Assembly: GCA_025357635.1 (NCBI GenBank)
Contig: JANXOV010000033.1
Span: forward strand, 1-51,337
Origin: Pseudomonadota bacterium
Lineage (GTDB): Bacteria; Pseudomonadota; Gammaproteobacteria; Steroidobacterales; Steroidobacteraceae
Direction: 5' to 3'
DNA length: 51,337 nucleotides
Of the stretch, positions 14,894 to 22,918 are shown one piece after another; the first letter of the stretch is position 1, and each line of letters opens with the position of its first letter. A model generated the notes under the pieces. It saw nothing but the letters and a program-made list of their open reading frames with translations, did not search any database and was not told the origin of the DNA. Both the position numbers and the translations under genes were made by a program.

Positions 14894-15604
14894 TTATCGG
14901 GAATTTATTTCCACCAATTGCTGCGAGCGCGCGATTCCTTCCACGATTCTTCCGGATGAGTTGTTCCGGACCTTGACCCGCTGATTGATCATGCCGTCGC
15001 TCAGCGCGCGCCCCGTCATGCGCACGTTCAATCCATCCAGGCTCGCCAGCAGCGTGACTTCCTGGCCGCGCACGATGGTGTCGGCGGCCATGAGCAGCTG
15101 GTTCGACAGCACCACCCCTGCGGCTGCGGCGCGCCGCACGGTCATGCCCGTGACGGCGGCAGGATCATCGAAGTAGCCGAGCGGAAACTGCGCCGCATCG
15201 CCTTCGATGCTCGCAAGGTCCTGTGTTTTGAGGGTCTGGCCGGCGACCACGGGCCGAGCCAGCACGACCGCCGTGCGTGTTCCGACGATGCGCGCCGGCA
15301 CGAAGATTCGCCAGGTGGGCAACGAGTCGCAGCGGATCTGCACCAGCGTGCGGTCTCGCATCACGGTGCCCGGACCAATGCTGGTCCGCAGCGCCTCGGC
15401 GCATTGTGGCAGATGCAGCCGCGCATCCACGGGGCCCACCTGCAGCCGCTGCTGGGCGCCCAACGCCGGCAGTTGTTTCTGCGCTTCCGTGCGTGCTGCG
15501 TTCTCGATCTCAGCCAGGGGCTGCAGGCCCTGTGCGGCGGCTACCCCTGCCAGGAAGATCAGAGCGGCCGGTAAGCGGCGGAATTTTGACACTGGGCTGC
15601 ACAT
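14894..15604 (-). CDS. flgA: flagellar basal body P-ring formation chaperone FlgA
   Basis: About 236 residues from ATG 15604. The N-terminus is a signal peptide (KFRRLPAALIFLAGVAAAQG), so the protein is periplasmic, where FlgA assists FlgI polymerisation into the P-ring. The C-terminal SAF-like domain starts near residue 110 (VLARPVVAGQTLKTQDLASIEG) and ends with the family motif GQEVTLLASLDGLNVRMTGRAL...INQRVKVRNNSSGRIVEG. The frame is open far upstream, but that part is not FlgA-like. The sigma-54 promoter at 15617-15632 would start RNA near 15606, two nt before the ATG. A GTG at 15592 is the main alternative start. Divergent from flgB. Confidence 0.9.
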   Translation of the reverse strand: MCSPVSKFRRLPAALIFLAGVAAAQGLQPLAEIENAARTEAQKQLPALGAQQRLQVGPVDARLHLPQCAEALRTSIGPGTVMRDRTLVQIRCDSLPTWRIFVPARIVGTRTAVVLARPVVAGQTLKTQDLASIEGDAAQFPLGYFDDPAAVTGMTVRRAAAAGVVLSNQLLMAADTIVRGQEVTLLASLDGLNVRMTGRALSDGMINQRVKVRNNSSGRIVEGIARSQQLVEINSR

Positions 15605-15616
15605 CCCTCTCACTGA

Positions 15617-15632
15617 AGCAACTCGCGTGCCA
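15617..15632 (-). promoter_or_regulatory. sigma-54 promoter of flgA
   Basis: The minus strand reads TGGCACGCGAGTTGCT, matching the TGGCACG-N4-TTGCW consensus. Counting from the -12 C places the transcript start near 15606, essentially at the flgA start codon. Its sequence is nearly the same as the divergent flgB promoter. Confidence 0.85.
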
Positions 15633-15801
15633 GCGGCATTTCCATGCTGGAGCAGGCGTCGCCGCCCGTTGCGCTGCCGGCCGCCGGATGAGCGGCATGA
15701 ACTTGCCGCCCGCAGGCGCGCGGACTGGCAATGACGCGCCGTCTGGCACCGCCGGGCTGAGGTAAACCTCGTCCGGGATGCCGCCGGCGCGATTTTTCCG
15801 T

Positions 15802-15817
15802 TGGCACGCAAGTTGCT
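15802..15817 (+). promoter_or_regulatory. sigma-54 promoter of the flgB operon
   Basis: TGGCACGCAAGTTGCT fits the sigma-54 -24/-12 consensus exactly. The predicted start, near 15828, leaves a 39-nt leader with AAGGAAG 9 nt before the flgB GTG. It should drive flgBCDEFGHIJ and possibly flgKL, activated by a FleQ- or FleR-type protein. Confidence 0.9.
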
Positions 15818-15866
15818 TTTCCTCAGGCGGCGAGAATCGATTTCATTCCAAAGGAAGACCTGATCC

Positions 15867-16253
15867 GTGTTCAACAACATCTTCGGCATCCATGAGCAGG
15901 CCTTGCTGCTGCGCGGGCAGCGGGTCGGCGTGCTGGCCGCGAATCTCGCCAATGCCGATACGCCCAATTACAAGTCGCGCGATTTCGACTTCGATGCGGC
16001 GCTGGCCGGCACGGATGGGGCACCGCTGCCCTTGAATCTCACCCAGCCGGCGCATTTGACGCTGACCGAGCCCGGCGCGCTGGGCGTGGACCTGAAGTAC
16101 CGCAATCCCTACCAGGCCTCCCTGGACGGCAATACCGTGGAAGCACCGGTGGAGCAGGCGGCATTCGCGGAGAACTCGGTGCGCTACCAGGCGAGCCTTG
16201 CATTCATCAACCAAACCATCGCCAGCTTGCAGCTGGCCATCACCGGGCAATAA
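15867..16253 (+). CDS. flgB: flagellar proximal rod protein FlgB
   Basis: 128 residues from a GTG start with AAGGAAG upstream. FlgB forms part of the proximal rod that joins the MS-ring to the distal rod across the periplasm. The N-terminal rod motif VLAANLANADTPNYKSRDFD (residues about 22-41) and the C-terminal helix ENSVRYQASLAFINQTI (about 100-117), which together form the D0 coiled coil, are intact. Length is normal (115-140). It is the first gene of the rod/hook operon, 2 nt before flgC, behind a sigma-54 promoter. Confidence 0.95.
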   Translation: MFNNIFGIHEQALLLRGQRVGVLAANLANADTPNYKSRDFDFDAALAGTDGAPLPLNLTQPAHLTLTEPGALGVDLKYRNPYQASLDGNTVEAPVEQAAFAENSVRYQASLAFINQTIASLQLAITGQ

Positions 16254-16255
16254 AC

Positions 16256-16687
16256 ATGTCGCTGTTCAACGTATTCGACGTCGCGGGCACCGCGCTCAAC
16301 GCCCAGTCGATCCGCCTCAACACCACCGCCAGCAATCTGGCCAATGCGGAAAGCGTCAGCGGCGATCCGGCCAAGGTCTATCGCGCCCGCCACCCGGTGT
16401 TTCAGTCCATGGTGAGAGCGGACGACGGCTTTGGCATGCTGGACGATGATGCCGCGTCGGTCGGCGTCAAGGTGCTGGGCGTTGTGGAAAGTCAGGCGCC
16501 GGCGCAGATGCAATACCAGCCCGGCCATCCGCTGGCCAACAAAGACGGCTACGTCTTCAATTCGAACGTCAATTCAATCGAAGAAATGACCAACATGATC
16601 TCCGCGTCGCGCTCCTTTCAAACCAATATCGATGCGATGAACACCGCGCGCGATCTGTTGCTGAAAACCATATCGATGGGACGTTAA
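16256..16687 (+). CDS. flgC: flagellar proximal rod protein FlgC
   Basis: 143 residues. FlgC polymerises with FlgB and FlgF in the proximal rod. The N-terminal motif is slightly unusual (LNTTASNLANAESVSGDPAKV, residues about 18-38), and the C-terminal part NVNSIEEMTNMISASRSFQTNIDAMNTARDL is canonical. Start ATG lies 2 nt after the flgB stop, with flgD 9 nt downstream, so it is clearly co-transcribed. No anomaly seen. Confidence 0.95.
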   Translation: MSLFNVFDVAGTALNAQSIRLNTTASNLANAESVSGDPAKVYRARHPVFQSMVRADDGFGMLDDDAASVGVKVLGVVESQAPAQMQYQPGHPLANKDGYVFNSNVNSIEEMTNMISASRSFQTNIDAMNTARDLLLKTISMGR

Positions 16688-16696
16688 GGAAATCCT

Positions 16697-17422
16697 ATGC
16701 AGGTCAATACTTCTCAATCCCTCCCGCAGTCGGCGATCGACCTCATCAACAAGGCGACGCAGAACGGCAATACGCCCGGCTTGATCAACGGCAAGCCGGC
16801 CAGCAGCGCCACTCAGACCGCGGCACTCAACCAAAATGAGTTTCTCACGCTCATGCTGGCGCAGCTCAAAGCGCAGGATCCGACCAAGCCCGTGGACAGC
16901 ACGGCGTTTCTCGGCCAGCTCGCGCAGATCAGTCAGGTTCAAGGCCTTGCGCAGCTGAATGATTCCTTTTCCAGCCTGTCAAGTTCATTGACATCCAATC
17001 AGGCGCTGCAGGCATCGTCGCTGCTCGGACGCAACGCCCTGGTCGCAAGCAACGGCGTGAACCTTGGGACGACGGGCGCCATCAGCGGTGCGGTCGATCT
17101 GCCGCAATCCAGCGGCAAGGTTGTCGTGAACATCACTGATGCCAGCGGTGCGATCGTCAGGCAGATCAGCCTGGGGCCTCAATCGCAGGGTCTGGCCAAT
17201 TTCACGTGGGATGGGAAAACAACCCTCGGCACACGAGCGGCCGCCGGTGTTTACAAGGTGGAAGCGCTGTATGCCGGTGTCGGCGACAAGGCCACCGCCG
17301 CAGGCACGCTGATCAACTCCACCGTGCTCAGCGTCACCATGGGCGCAGGTCAGGCCGGGTTGACGCTCAATCTTTCCGGCGTCGGAAACGTTGCATTCAG
17401 CAACGTGCGCCAAATTTCTTAG
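16697..17422 (+). CDS. flgD: flagellar hook assembly scaffold FlgD
   Basis: 241 residues, with AAGGAAATCCT directly before the ATG. FlgD caps the growing hook and is not kept in the mature flagellum. The conserved N-terminal export/cap region LNQNEFLTLMLAQLKAQDPTKP is at about residues 45-66. The C-terminal FlgD Tudor/Ig-like part (about 110-220: GKVVVNITDASGAIVRQISLG...GVYKVEALY) is complete. It lies between flgC and flgE as in most gammaproteobacteria. Confidence 0.95.
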   Translation: MQVNTSQSLPQSAIDLINKATQNGNTPGLINGKPASSATQTAALNQNEFLTLMLAQLKAQDPTKPVDSTAFLGQLAQISQVQGLAQLNDSFSSLSSSLTSNQALQASSLLGRNALVASNGVNLGTTGAISGAVDLPQSSGKVVVNITDASGAIVRQISLGPQSQGLANFTWDGKTTLGTRAAAGVYKVEALYAGVGDKATAAGTLINSTVLSVTMGAGQAGLTLNLSGVGNVAFSNVRQIS

Positions 17423-17446
17423 AACAGTCTCGACGGGAGAAAATTC

Positions 17447-18664
17447 ATGTCATTCAATATTGCATTATCCGGACTGACCGCGGCGACCACCGATCTGAAC
17501 GTGACGTCCAACAATATCGCCAACGCCAACACCACCGGTTTCAAGCGCTCGCGCGCCGCGTTCTCCGACGTGTACGCCGCGGGCGCCAAGAGCCTGAACG
17601 CCAGCCTGATCGGCGATGGCGTTCGATTGGCCAGCACGTCTCAACAATTCAGCCAGGGCAACATTACATCGACCAATTCGAATCTGGATCTGGCCATCAG
17701 CGGCGACGGCTTCTTCACCTTGAACAATGCAGACGGCTACTCCTATACGCGCAACGGCACTTTTTCGGTGAATAAAAGCGGCGATGTGGTCGACGATACG
17801 GGCCGGGCGCTGCAGGTGTTCCCGCCGCTGGCAAACGGGGGCTTCAACACCGGCGCACTGACGAACCTCAATCTGCAGACCTCTTCGAGTGCCCCGAACG
17901 CGACGGCCACCGGTCAGGTGATTCTGAACCTTCCTGCCGCATCCACACCGCCCACGGTCGCCGTGTTCGACCCGACCGATCCGCTAAGCTACAACCAATC
18001 CACCACCACCTCGGTGTACGACTCGCTGGGCAATCGCTCCAACGCCACCTTTTACTTCATTCAGACTGCAACGCCGAATCAATGGCAGGTGGCGCTCGCC
18101 GTCAATGGCACGCAGGTGGGAGCGCCGCAGAATCTGTTTTTCTCCAGCACCGGTCTGGTCACGACGCCGGTCGGAGGCGCGATCACGTTTCCAGCCTACG
18201 TCCCGCCATCGGGTGCGCTGCCGCTGAACATGACTTTCAACTTCGGCAAGGCCACGCAATACGGTTCGCAGTTCGGTGTCAACTCGATCACGCAGGACGG
18301 CTACGCCACAGGCCAGCTGGCCACGGTTGCGATCGATAACGGCGGCATCGTTTCCGCGGTGTTCACCAACGGGCGATCGACGCAGCTGGGGCAGCTTGCG
18401 ATCGGCAATTTCCCCAATCCGCAGGGGTTGCGGCAATTGGGCAACACCAGCTGGTCCGAATCCTTTGCCTCCGGCAATGTGGTTCTGGGACAGGCGGCAA
18501 CCGCCGGGTTTGGGCAGATCCAATCCGGGGCGCTGGAACAGTCCAACGTCGACCTGACCACGCAGCTGGTGCAGCTGATTACCGCGCAGCGCGGATTCCA
18601 GGCGAACGCGCAGTCGATCACGACTGAAAACCAGATCACTCAGACCATCATCAACATCCGCTGA
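17447..18664 (+). CDS. flgE: flagellar hook protein FlgE
   Basis: 405 residues. FlgE forms the flexible hook. The N-terminal SNNIANANTTGFKRSRAAFS (residues about 21-40) and the C-terminal EQSNVDLTTQLVQLITAQRGFQANAQSI (about 368-395) are the D0/D1 halves. The centre (about 140-300) is a D2-type FlgE domain. The stop shares its last base with the flgF ATG (TGATG). Length and motifs are normal. Confidence 0.95.
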   Translation: MSFNIALSGLTAATTDLNVTSNNIANANTTGFKRSRAAFSDVYAAGAKSLNASLIGDGVRLASTSQQFSQGNITSTNSNLDLAISGDGFFTLNNADGYSYTRNGTFSVNKSGDVVDDTGRALQVFPPLANGGFNTGALTNLNLQTSSSAPNATATGQVILNLPAASTPPTVAVFDPTDPLSYNQSTTTSVYDSLGNRSNATFYFIQTATPNQWQVALAVNGTQVGAPQNLFFSSTGLVTTPVGGAITFPAYVPPSGALPLNMTFNFGKATQYGSQFGVNSITQDGYATGQLATVAIDNGGIVSAVFTNGRSTQLGQLAIGNFPNPQGLRQLGNTSWSESFASGNVVLGQAATAGFGQIQSGALEQSNVDLTTQLVQLITAQRGFQANAQSITTENQITQTIINIR

Positions 18665-19398
18665 TGGATCACGCACTCTATGTGGCGATGACCGGCGCGA
18701 AGCAGATCATGCAGGCGCAGGCGGTCAATTCTCACAACATGGCCAATGTGAGCACCACCGGCTATCGGCAGGATCTGCATCAGTTTTCCAGCTTCCCGAT
18801 CTATGGTCTGGGGTTTCCGACACGCGTCAACGCGGTCGCCACCGACGCCGGTGCGGATCTGTCCTCCGGCGTGCTGACCAACACCGGGCGGGATCTGGAC
18901 ATTGCGGTGAACGGCAAGGGCTTCATCGCGGTGCAGGGCCTGGATGGCAAGGAGGCCTACACGCGCGCCGGCGATCTGCAGATCTCCGCGACCGGCGTGC
19001 TGCAAACGGCGAGCGGTCTGCCGGTCATGTCCGAAGGCAACCCGATCAGCCTGCCGCCGGCCTCGCAGATCACGATCGGCGGCGACGGCACGATCTCCGT
19101 GGTGCCTCTGGGCCTGAGTCCGGCCGCACTGTCGCAGGTGGACCGAATCAAGCTGGTGAATCCGCCGGAACGGGATCTGGTGAAGGGAACCGACGGGATG
19201 TTCCGCCTGAAAAGCGCGACCAAGGCCCCTTCCGACCCCACGGTTCAAATCACCGCCGGCGCGCTCGAATCGAGCAATGTGAACATGGCGCAATCCCTGA
19301 TCAGCATGATCGAACTGCAGCGCCTGTATGAAATGCAGATCAAGGGCATCAGCACCGTCGATCAGAACAGTCAAAGCGCCGAACGCTTGATGCAATAA
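18664..19398 (+). CDS. flgF: flagellar rod protein FlgF
   Basis: 244 residues, overlapping flgE by one base. FlgF is a proximal rod component between the FlgB/C segment and the distal rod. Motifs are [20 protein letters not shown] (about 20-39), the FlgF/FlgG signature [13 protein letters not shown] (about 79-91) and the C-terminal [27 protein letters not shown]. Normal length. Confidence 0.95.
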   Translation: MDHALYVAMTGAKQIMQAQAVNSHNMANVSTTGYRQDLHQFSSFPIYGLGFPTRVNAVATDAGADLSSGVLTNTGRDLDIAVNGKGFIAVQGLDGKEAYTRAGDLQISATGVLQTASGLPVMSEGNPISLPPASQITIGGDGTISVVPLGLSPAALSQVDRIKLVNPPERDLVKGTDGMFRLKSATKAPSDPTVQITAGALESSNVNMAQSLISMIELQRLYEMQIKGISTVDQNSQSAERLMQ

Positions 19399-19417
19399 TC
19401 GCAAGGACTCAACACAC

Positions 19418-20203
19418 ATGAATCTCGCTCTTTGGGCTGCAAAAACCGGCTTGGATGCGCAAAACACGCGCATGGCGGTCATATCCAACAATCTGGCCAA
19501 CGTGAACACCACCGGCTTCAAGAAGGGCCGGGCTGCGTTCCAGGACCTGGTGTATCAGAACCTGCGGCAGGTCGGTGCGCAGAGCTCTCAGAACACGCAG
19601 TATCCGACCGGACTGACACTGGGCACCGGCGTGCGCATCGTCGCCACCGAAAAGGTTTATGAGCAGGGCAGCCTGCAACAGACCAACAACAGCCTGGACG
19701 TCGCGGTCACGGGCCGCGGGTTTTTTCAGATCACGTTGCCGGATGGAACGCTTGCCTACACGCTGGACGGCTCCTTCAAGCTGGACGGACAAGGCAACCT
19801 GGTCACCTCGAACGGTTATGCGCTGTCGCCTGCCATCACCATTCCGGCGAACGCCCAGACCATCACCATCGGCAACGATGGAACCGTATCGGTCACGACC
19901 ACCGGGACGACGGCACCCTCGCAGGTCGGCCAGATTCAGCTGGCCGACTTCATCAATGCGTCCGGTCTGCAGCCGCGTGGCGACAACCTGCTGATCGAAT
20001 CGGTGGCCAGCGGCGCCCCGCAGGTGGGAACCCCCGGCACGAACGGCCTGGGCGCGACGCAGCAGGGTTCACTGGAAACCTCGAACGTCAACGTCGTGGA
20101 GGAACTGGTGTCAATGATTGAAACGCAGCGCGCCTATGAGATGAACTCCAAAGCCATCAGCACCACGGATCAGATGCTGCAATACCTGACCAACAACGTC
20201 TGA
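19418..20203 (+). CDS. flgG: flagellar distal rod protein FlgG
   Basis: 261 residues, AAGGAC upstream. FlgG builds the distal rod that crosses the peptidoglycan and outer-membrane rings. [20 protein letters not shown] (about 22-41) is followed by the rod-specific loop ([20 protein letters not shown]), which distinguishes FlgG from hook protein. The chain ends with [29 protein letters not shown]. One-base overlap with flgH. Confidence 0.96.
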   Translation: MNLALWAAKTGLDAQNTRMAVISNNLANVNTTGFKKGRAAFQDLVYQNLRQVGAQSSQNTQYPTGLTLGTGVRIVATEKVYEQGSLQQTNNSLDVAVTGRGFFQITLPDGTLAYTLDGSFKLDGQGNLVTSNGYALSPAITIPANAQTITIGNDGTVSVTTTGTTAPSQVGQIQLADFINASGLQPRGDNLLIESVASGAPQVGTPGTNGLGATQQGSLETSNVNVVEELVSMIETQRAYEMNSKAISTTDQMLQYLTNNV

Positions 20204-20880
20204 TGAAGAAGTTCACAACACTGTGTGTCGCGGCCGCAACTCTGGCAGTTGCCGGATGCGGAATGTTTGGTACGCAGCCCGAGCATCACTTCGATTCCAC
20301 GGCGCGCATCGTGCCGCCGCCTGAGCCGCGCACGGAAGGGGCGATCTATCAGGCGGGTCGCGGCATGGATCTGTTCGCCGATTTGAAAGCGCGCCATGTG
20401 GGTGACGTGCTCACCATTCGCCTGCAGGAATCGACCAACGCGACCAAGAATGCGGTCACCAAGACCAGCAAGACCACGAGCCTCGCAAACACCGGCGCGA
20501 CGCTGTTCGGAAAACCCTACACCAACAATGGCGCGGGGCTGCTCGATGCGTCCTTGGAAGGCAAGAGCGCTTTCAATGGCGAAGGATCGAGCGCGCAGAG
20601 CAACAGCCTGGCCGGCAGCCTCACCGTCACGGTGGTCGATGTGCAACCCAACGGCAACTTGATCGTACAGGGAGAAAAATCGTTGAAGCTGAATCAGGGC
20701 GATGAGTATGTGCGCATCGCCGGCGTCGTCAGGCCCGCGGACATCGCCACGGACAACACCGTGACCTCCGACAAGATCGCCGATGCGCGCATCAGCTATT
20801 CGGGAAACGGCGCGATCAGCAGCTCCAACCGCATGGGCTGGCTGGCGCGGTTCTTCAACTCCTCCCTGGTTCCTTTTTAG
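20203..20880 (+). CDS. flgH: flagellar L-ring lipoprotein FlgH
   Basis: 225 residues. A signal peptide ends in the lipobox VAGC (Cys19), so the mature protein is lipid-anchored in the outer membrane as the L-ring bushing of the rod. Family motifs [18 protein letters not shown] (about 66-83), the Gly-rich centre and [44 protein letters not shown] towards the end are intact. It confirms a double-membrane envelope. Confidence 0.96.
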   Translation: MKKFTTLCVAAATLAVAGCGMFGTQPEHHFDSTARIVPPPEPRTEGAIYQAGRGMDLFADLKARHVGDVLTIRLQESTNATKNAVTKTSKTTSLANTGATLFGKPYTNNGAGLLDASLEGKSAFNGEGSSAQSNSLAGSLTVTVVDVQPNGNLIVQGEKSLKLNQGDEYVRIAGVVRPADIATDNTVTSDKIADARISYSGNGAISSSNRMGWLARFFNSSLVPF

Positions 20881-20890
20881 GCGCTGCGCC

Positions 20891-22003
20891 GTGCCACACC
20901 GTAACCGTTGCGCCGCGCTGCTGCCGTTGCTGACGCTCTTTGCGGGCGCCGCCAGCGCCGATCGCATCAAGGATCTGGCGCATGTGCAGGGAGTGCGCAC
21001 GAATCAGCTCATCGGCTACGGACTGGTGGTGGGTCTGGATGGCACCGGCGATCAGACCAGTCAGGCGCCGTTCACCGTGCAATCGTTGAAAAACATGCTG
21101 GCGCAGCTGGGCGTCACGGTTCCTTCGAACGTCAACCCGCAGTTGAAAAACGTGGCCGCGGTGTCGATTTCCGCGGTGATGCCGGCCTTCGTCAAGCCCG
21201 GCCAGACCATCGACATCACGGTGAACTCGCTGGGCAATGCCAAGAGCCTGCGCGGCGGTTCGTTGCTGGTCGCGCCGCTGCGAGGATTGGATGGGCAGGT
21301 CTACGCCGTCGCGCAAGGCAATCTCATCGTCAGCGGCTTCGGCGCCGAGGCCAACGACGGATCGAAGATCTCCGTCAACATTCCCAGCTCCGGTCGCATT
21401 CCCAATGGCGCGACCGTGGAGCGTGCCGTACCGTCGAATTTCGGACAGGGCGATTCGATCGTCCTGAACTTGAACGAGGCGGACTTCACCACGGCGAGCC
21501 GCTTGGTCGTCAGCGTCAACAAGAGCATCGGTGAGGGCATGGCCACGATCATCGATGGCGGATCGATCCGCGTGCGGGCCCCGGCCGACGTCACGCAGCG
21601 CGTCGCCTTCTTGTCCGCGGTTGAAAATCTGGATGTGGATCCCGGCAGCGCCGCCGCCCGCGTGATCGTGAATTCACGCACCGGAACCGTGGTGATCAGC
21701 AGCAATGTGCGCGTCAGTCCCGCTGCCGTTTCACATGGCTCCCTCACCGTCACCATCAAAGAGGAGCAATCGGTCAGTCAACCCGCGCCGTTCGCCCGGC
21801 GCGGCGAGACGGCCGTCATCACGAATTCCACGATCAAGGTGGATGAAGGATCCCGCAGCATGTTCTTGTTCAAACCTGGTGTGGAACTGGAGCAGATCGT
21901 GCGCGCGGTCAATGATGTAGGCGCCGCCCCCGGCGACCTGGTGGCGATACTGGAAGCGCTGCGAGAAGCGGGCGCTTTACGCGCCGAGCTGATCGTGATC
22001 TGA
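20891..22003 (+). CDS. flgI: flagellar P-ring protein FlgI
   Basis: About 370 residues from GTG 20891; the signal peptide ([17 protein letters not shown], then [13 protein letters not shown]) fixes this start, although the frame opens further upstream inside flgH. FlgI forms the P-ring in the peptidoglycan layer with help from Flg[42 protein letters not shown] and the C-terminal [23 protein letters not shown] are characteristic. flgJ starts one base after the stop. Confidence 0.95.
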   Translation: MPHRNRCAALLPLLTLFAGAASADRIKDLAHVQGVRTNQLIGYGLVVGLDGTGDQTSQAPFTVQSLKNMLAQLGVTVPSNVNPQLKNVAAVSISAVMPAFVKPGQTIDITVNSLGNAKSLRGGSLLVAPLRGLDGQVYAVAQGNLIVSGFGAEANDGSKISVNIPSSGRIPNGATVERAVPSNFGQGDSIVLNLNEADFTTASRLVVSVNKSIGEGMATIIDGGSIRVRAPADVTQRVAFLSAVENLDVDPGSAAARVIVNSRTGTVVISSNVRVSPAAVSHGSLTVTIKEEQSVSQPAPFARRGETAVITNSTIKVDEGSRSMFLFKPGVELEQIVRAVNDVGAAPGDLVAILEALREAGALRAELIVI

Positions 22004-22004
22004 A

Positions 22005-22853
22005 ATGACGTTCCCGCTGCCCATCAACACGGCCGGTTCTGCGTATACGGACATCAACGGGCTGGAGTCGCTGAAGGCCGATTCGAAATCGCCACAGGCG
22101 TTGGGAAAGGTTGCCCAACAGGTGGAGGCCATGTTCTTGCAGATGATGCTCAAGAGCATGCGTGATGCGAACCTGGGCGATGGAATTTTCGACAGCGACG
22201 AAGGCCGGATGTACCAGGACATGTTCGACAAGCAGGTGGCGCTGGACATGAGCCAGCATCAAACCATGGGTATCGGCGACTTGCTGATGCGTCAACTGAC
22301 CCAGAAAAGCGATGCCGGGAGTGCGCCGAGTGCGCTGACGCCGGCGCGCGCTGCCGCGGCGGATCCGGCGCAATTCGTGGCGCAGGTGCTGCCGGCGATC
22401 AAGCAGGCGGCCAGAACGCTGGGGGTGAATCCGCAGGGCCTGCTTGCGCAGGCAGTTCTTGAAACAGCCTGGGGGCAGCGCATTCCGAAAACCGCCGATG
22501 GCAGCTCCAGTTTCAATTTGTTCGGCATCAAGGCCGGGCCGAACTGGAAGGGCGCGCGCGCCACCGCCGACACAGTCGAGTTTGACGGAACGGTCGCCAA
22601 GCGGCAGCAGGCTGTCTTTCGCGTCTATGGCTCGATCGAGGAAAGCGTGAACGATTTCGCGCAGCTGCTCAGCGCCTCGCCGCGCTATTCGGAGGCGCTT
22701 GCGGCCGGTGCCGACCCCAGGAATTTCGCCCAGGCGATGGGTTCCTCAGGGTATGCCACCGATCCGGAATATGCCAACAAACTCAAGCAGATACTGAGCA
22801 GCGAGCGGCTGCAATCGGCGGTTGGCGTACGCACTGCGGGCCTTCAGAAATGA
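22005..22853 (+). CDS. flgJ: FlgJ rod-cap / peptidoglycan hydrolase
   Basis: 282 residues, the two-domain form typical of beta- and gammaproteobacteria. Residues about 30-95 are the rod-binding/cap domain (VAQQVEAMFLQMMLKSMRDA). From about 125 a glucosaminidase-type domain follows, with the catalytic Glu near 153 (AQAVLETAWGQ) and the family segment SFNLFGIKAGPNWKG. It caps the growing rod and opens a hole in peptidoglycan for it. Followed by a 65-bp gap before flgK. Confidence 0.95.
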   Translation: MTFPLPINTAGSAYTDINGLESLKADSKSPQALGKVAQQVEAMFLQMMLKSMRDANLGDGIFDSDEGRMYQDMFDKQVALDMSQHQTMGIGDLLMRQLTQKSDAGSAPSALTPARAAAADPAQFVAQVLPAIKQAARTLGVNPQGLLAQAVLETAWGQRIPKTADGSSSFNLFGIKAGPNWKGARATADTVEFDGTVAKRQQAVFRVYGSIEESVNDFAQLLSASPRYSEALAAGADPRNFAQAMGSSGYATDPEYANKLKQILSSERLQSAVGVRTAGLQK

Positions 22854-22918
22854 AACCCCCAGCCGATACAGCGTGCATCGGCGGCGCACGATACCGGTAG
22901 CCGCCCAAGAGGTCCCAC

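Noticed and set aside
15605-15967. Upstream extension of the FlgA frame
   Set aside because: It would run across both sigma-54 promoters and into flgB, and precedes the signal peptide.
22843-22869. Sigma-28 promoter for flgK (GCCGATAC at 22862-22869)
   Set aside because: The -10 is good, but the -35 at the correct spacing (CTTCAGAA) is too far from consensus to claim.
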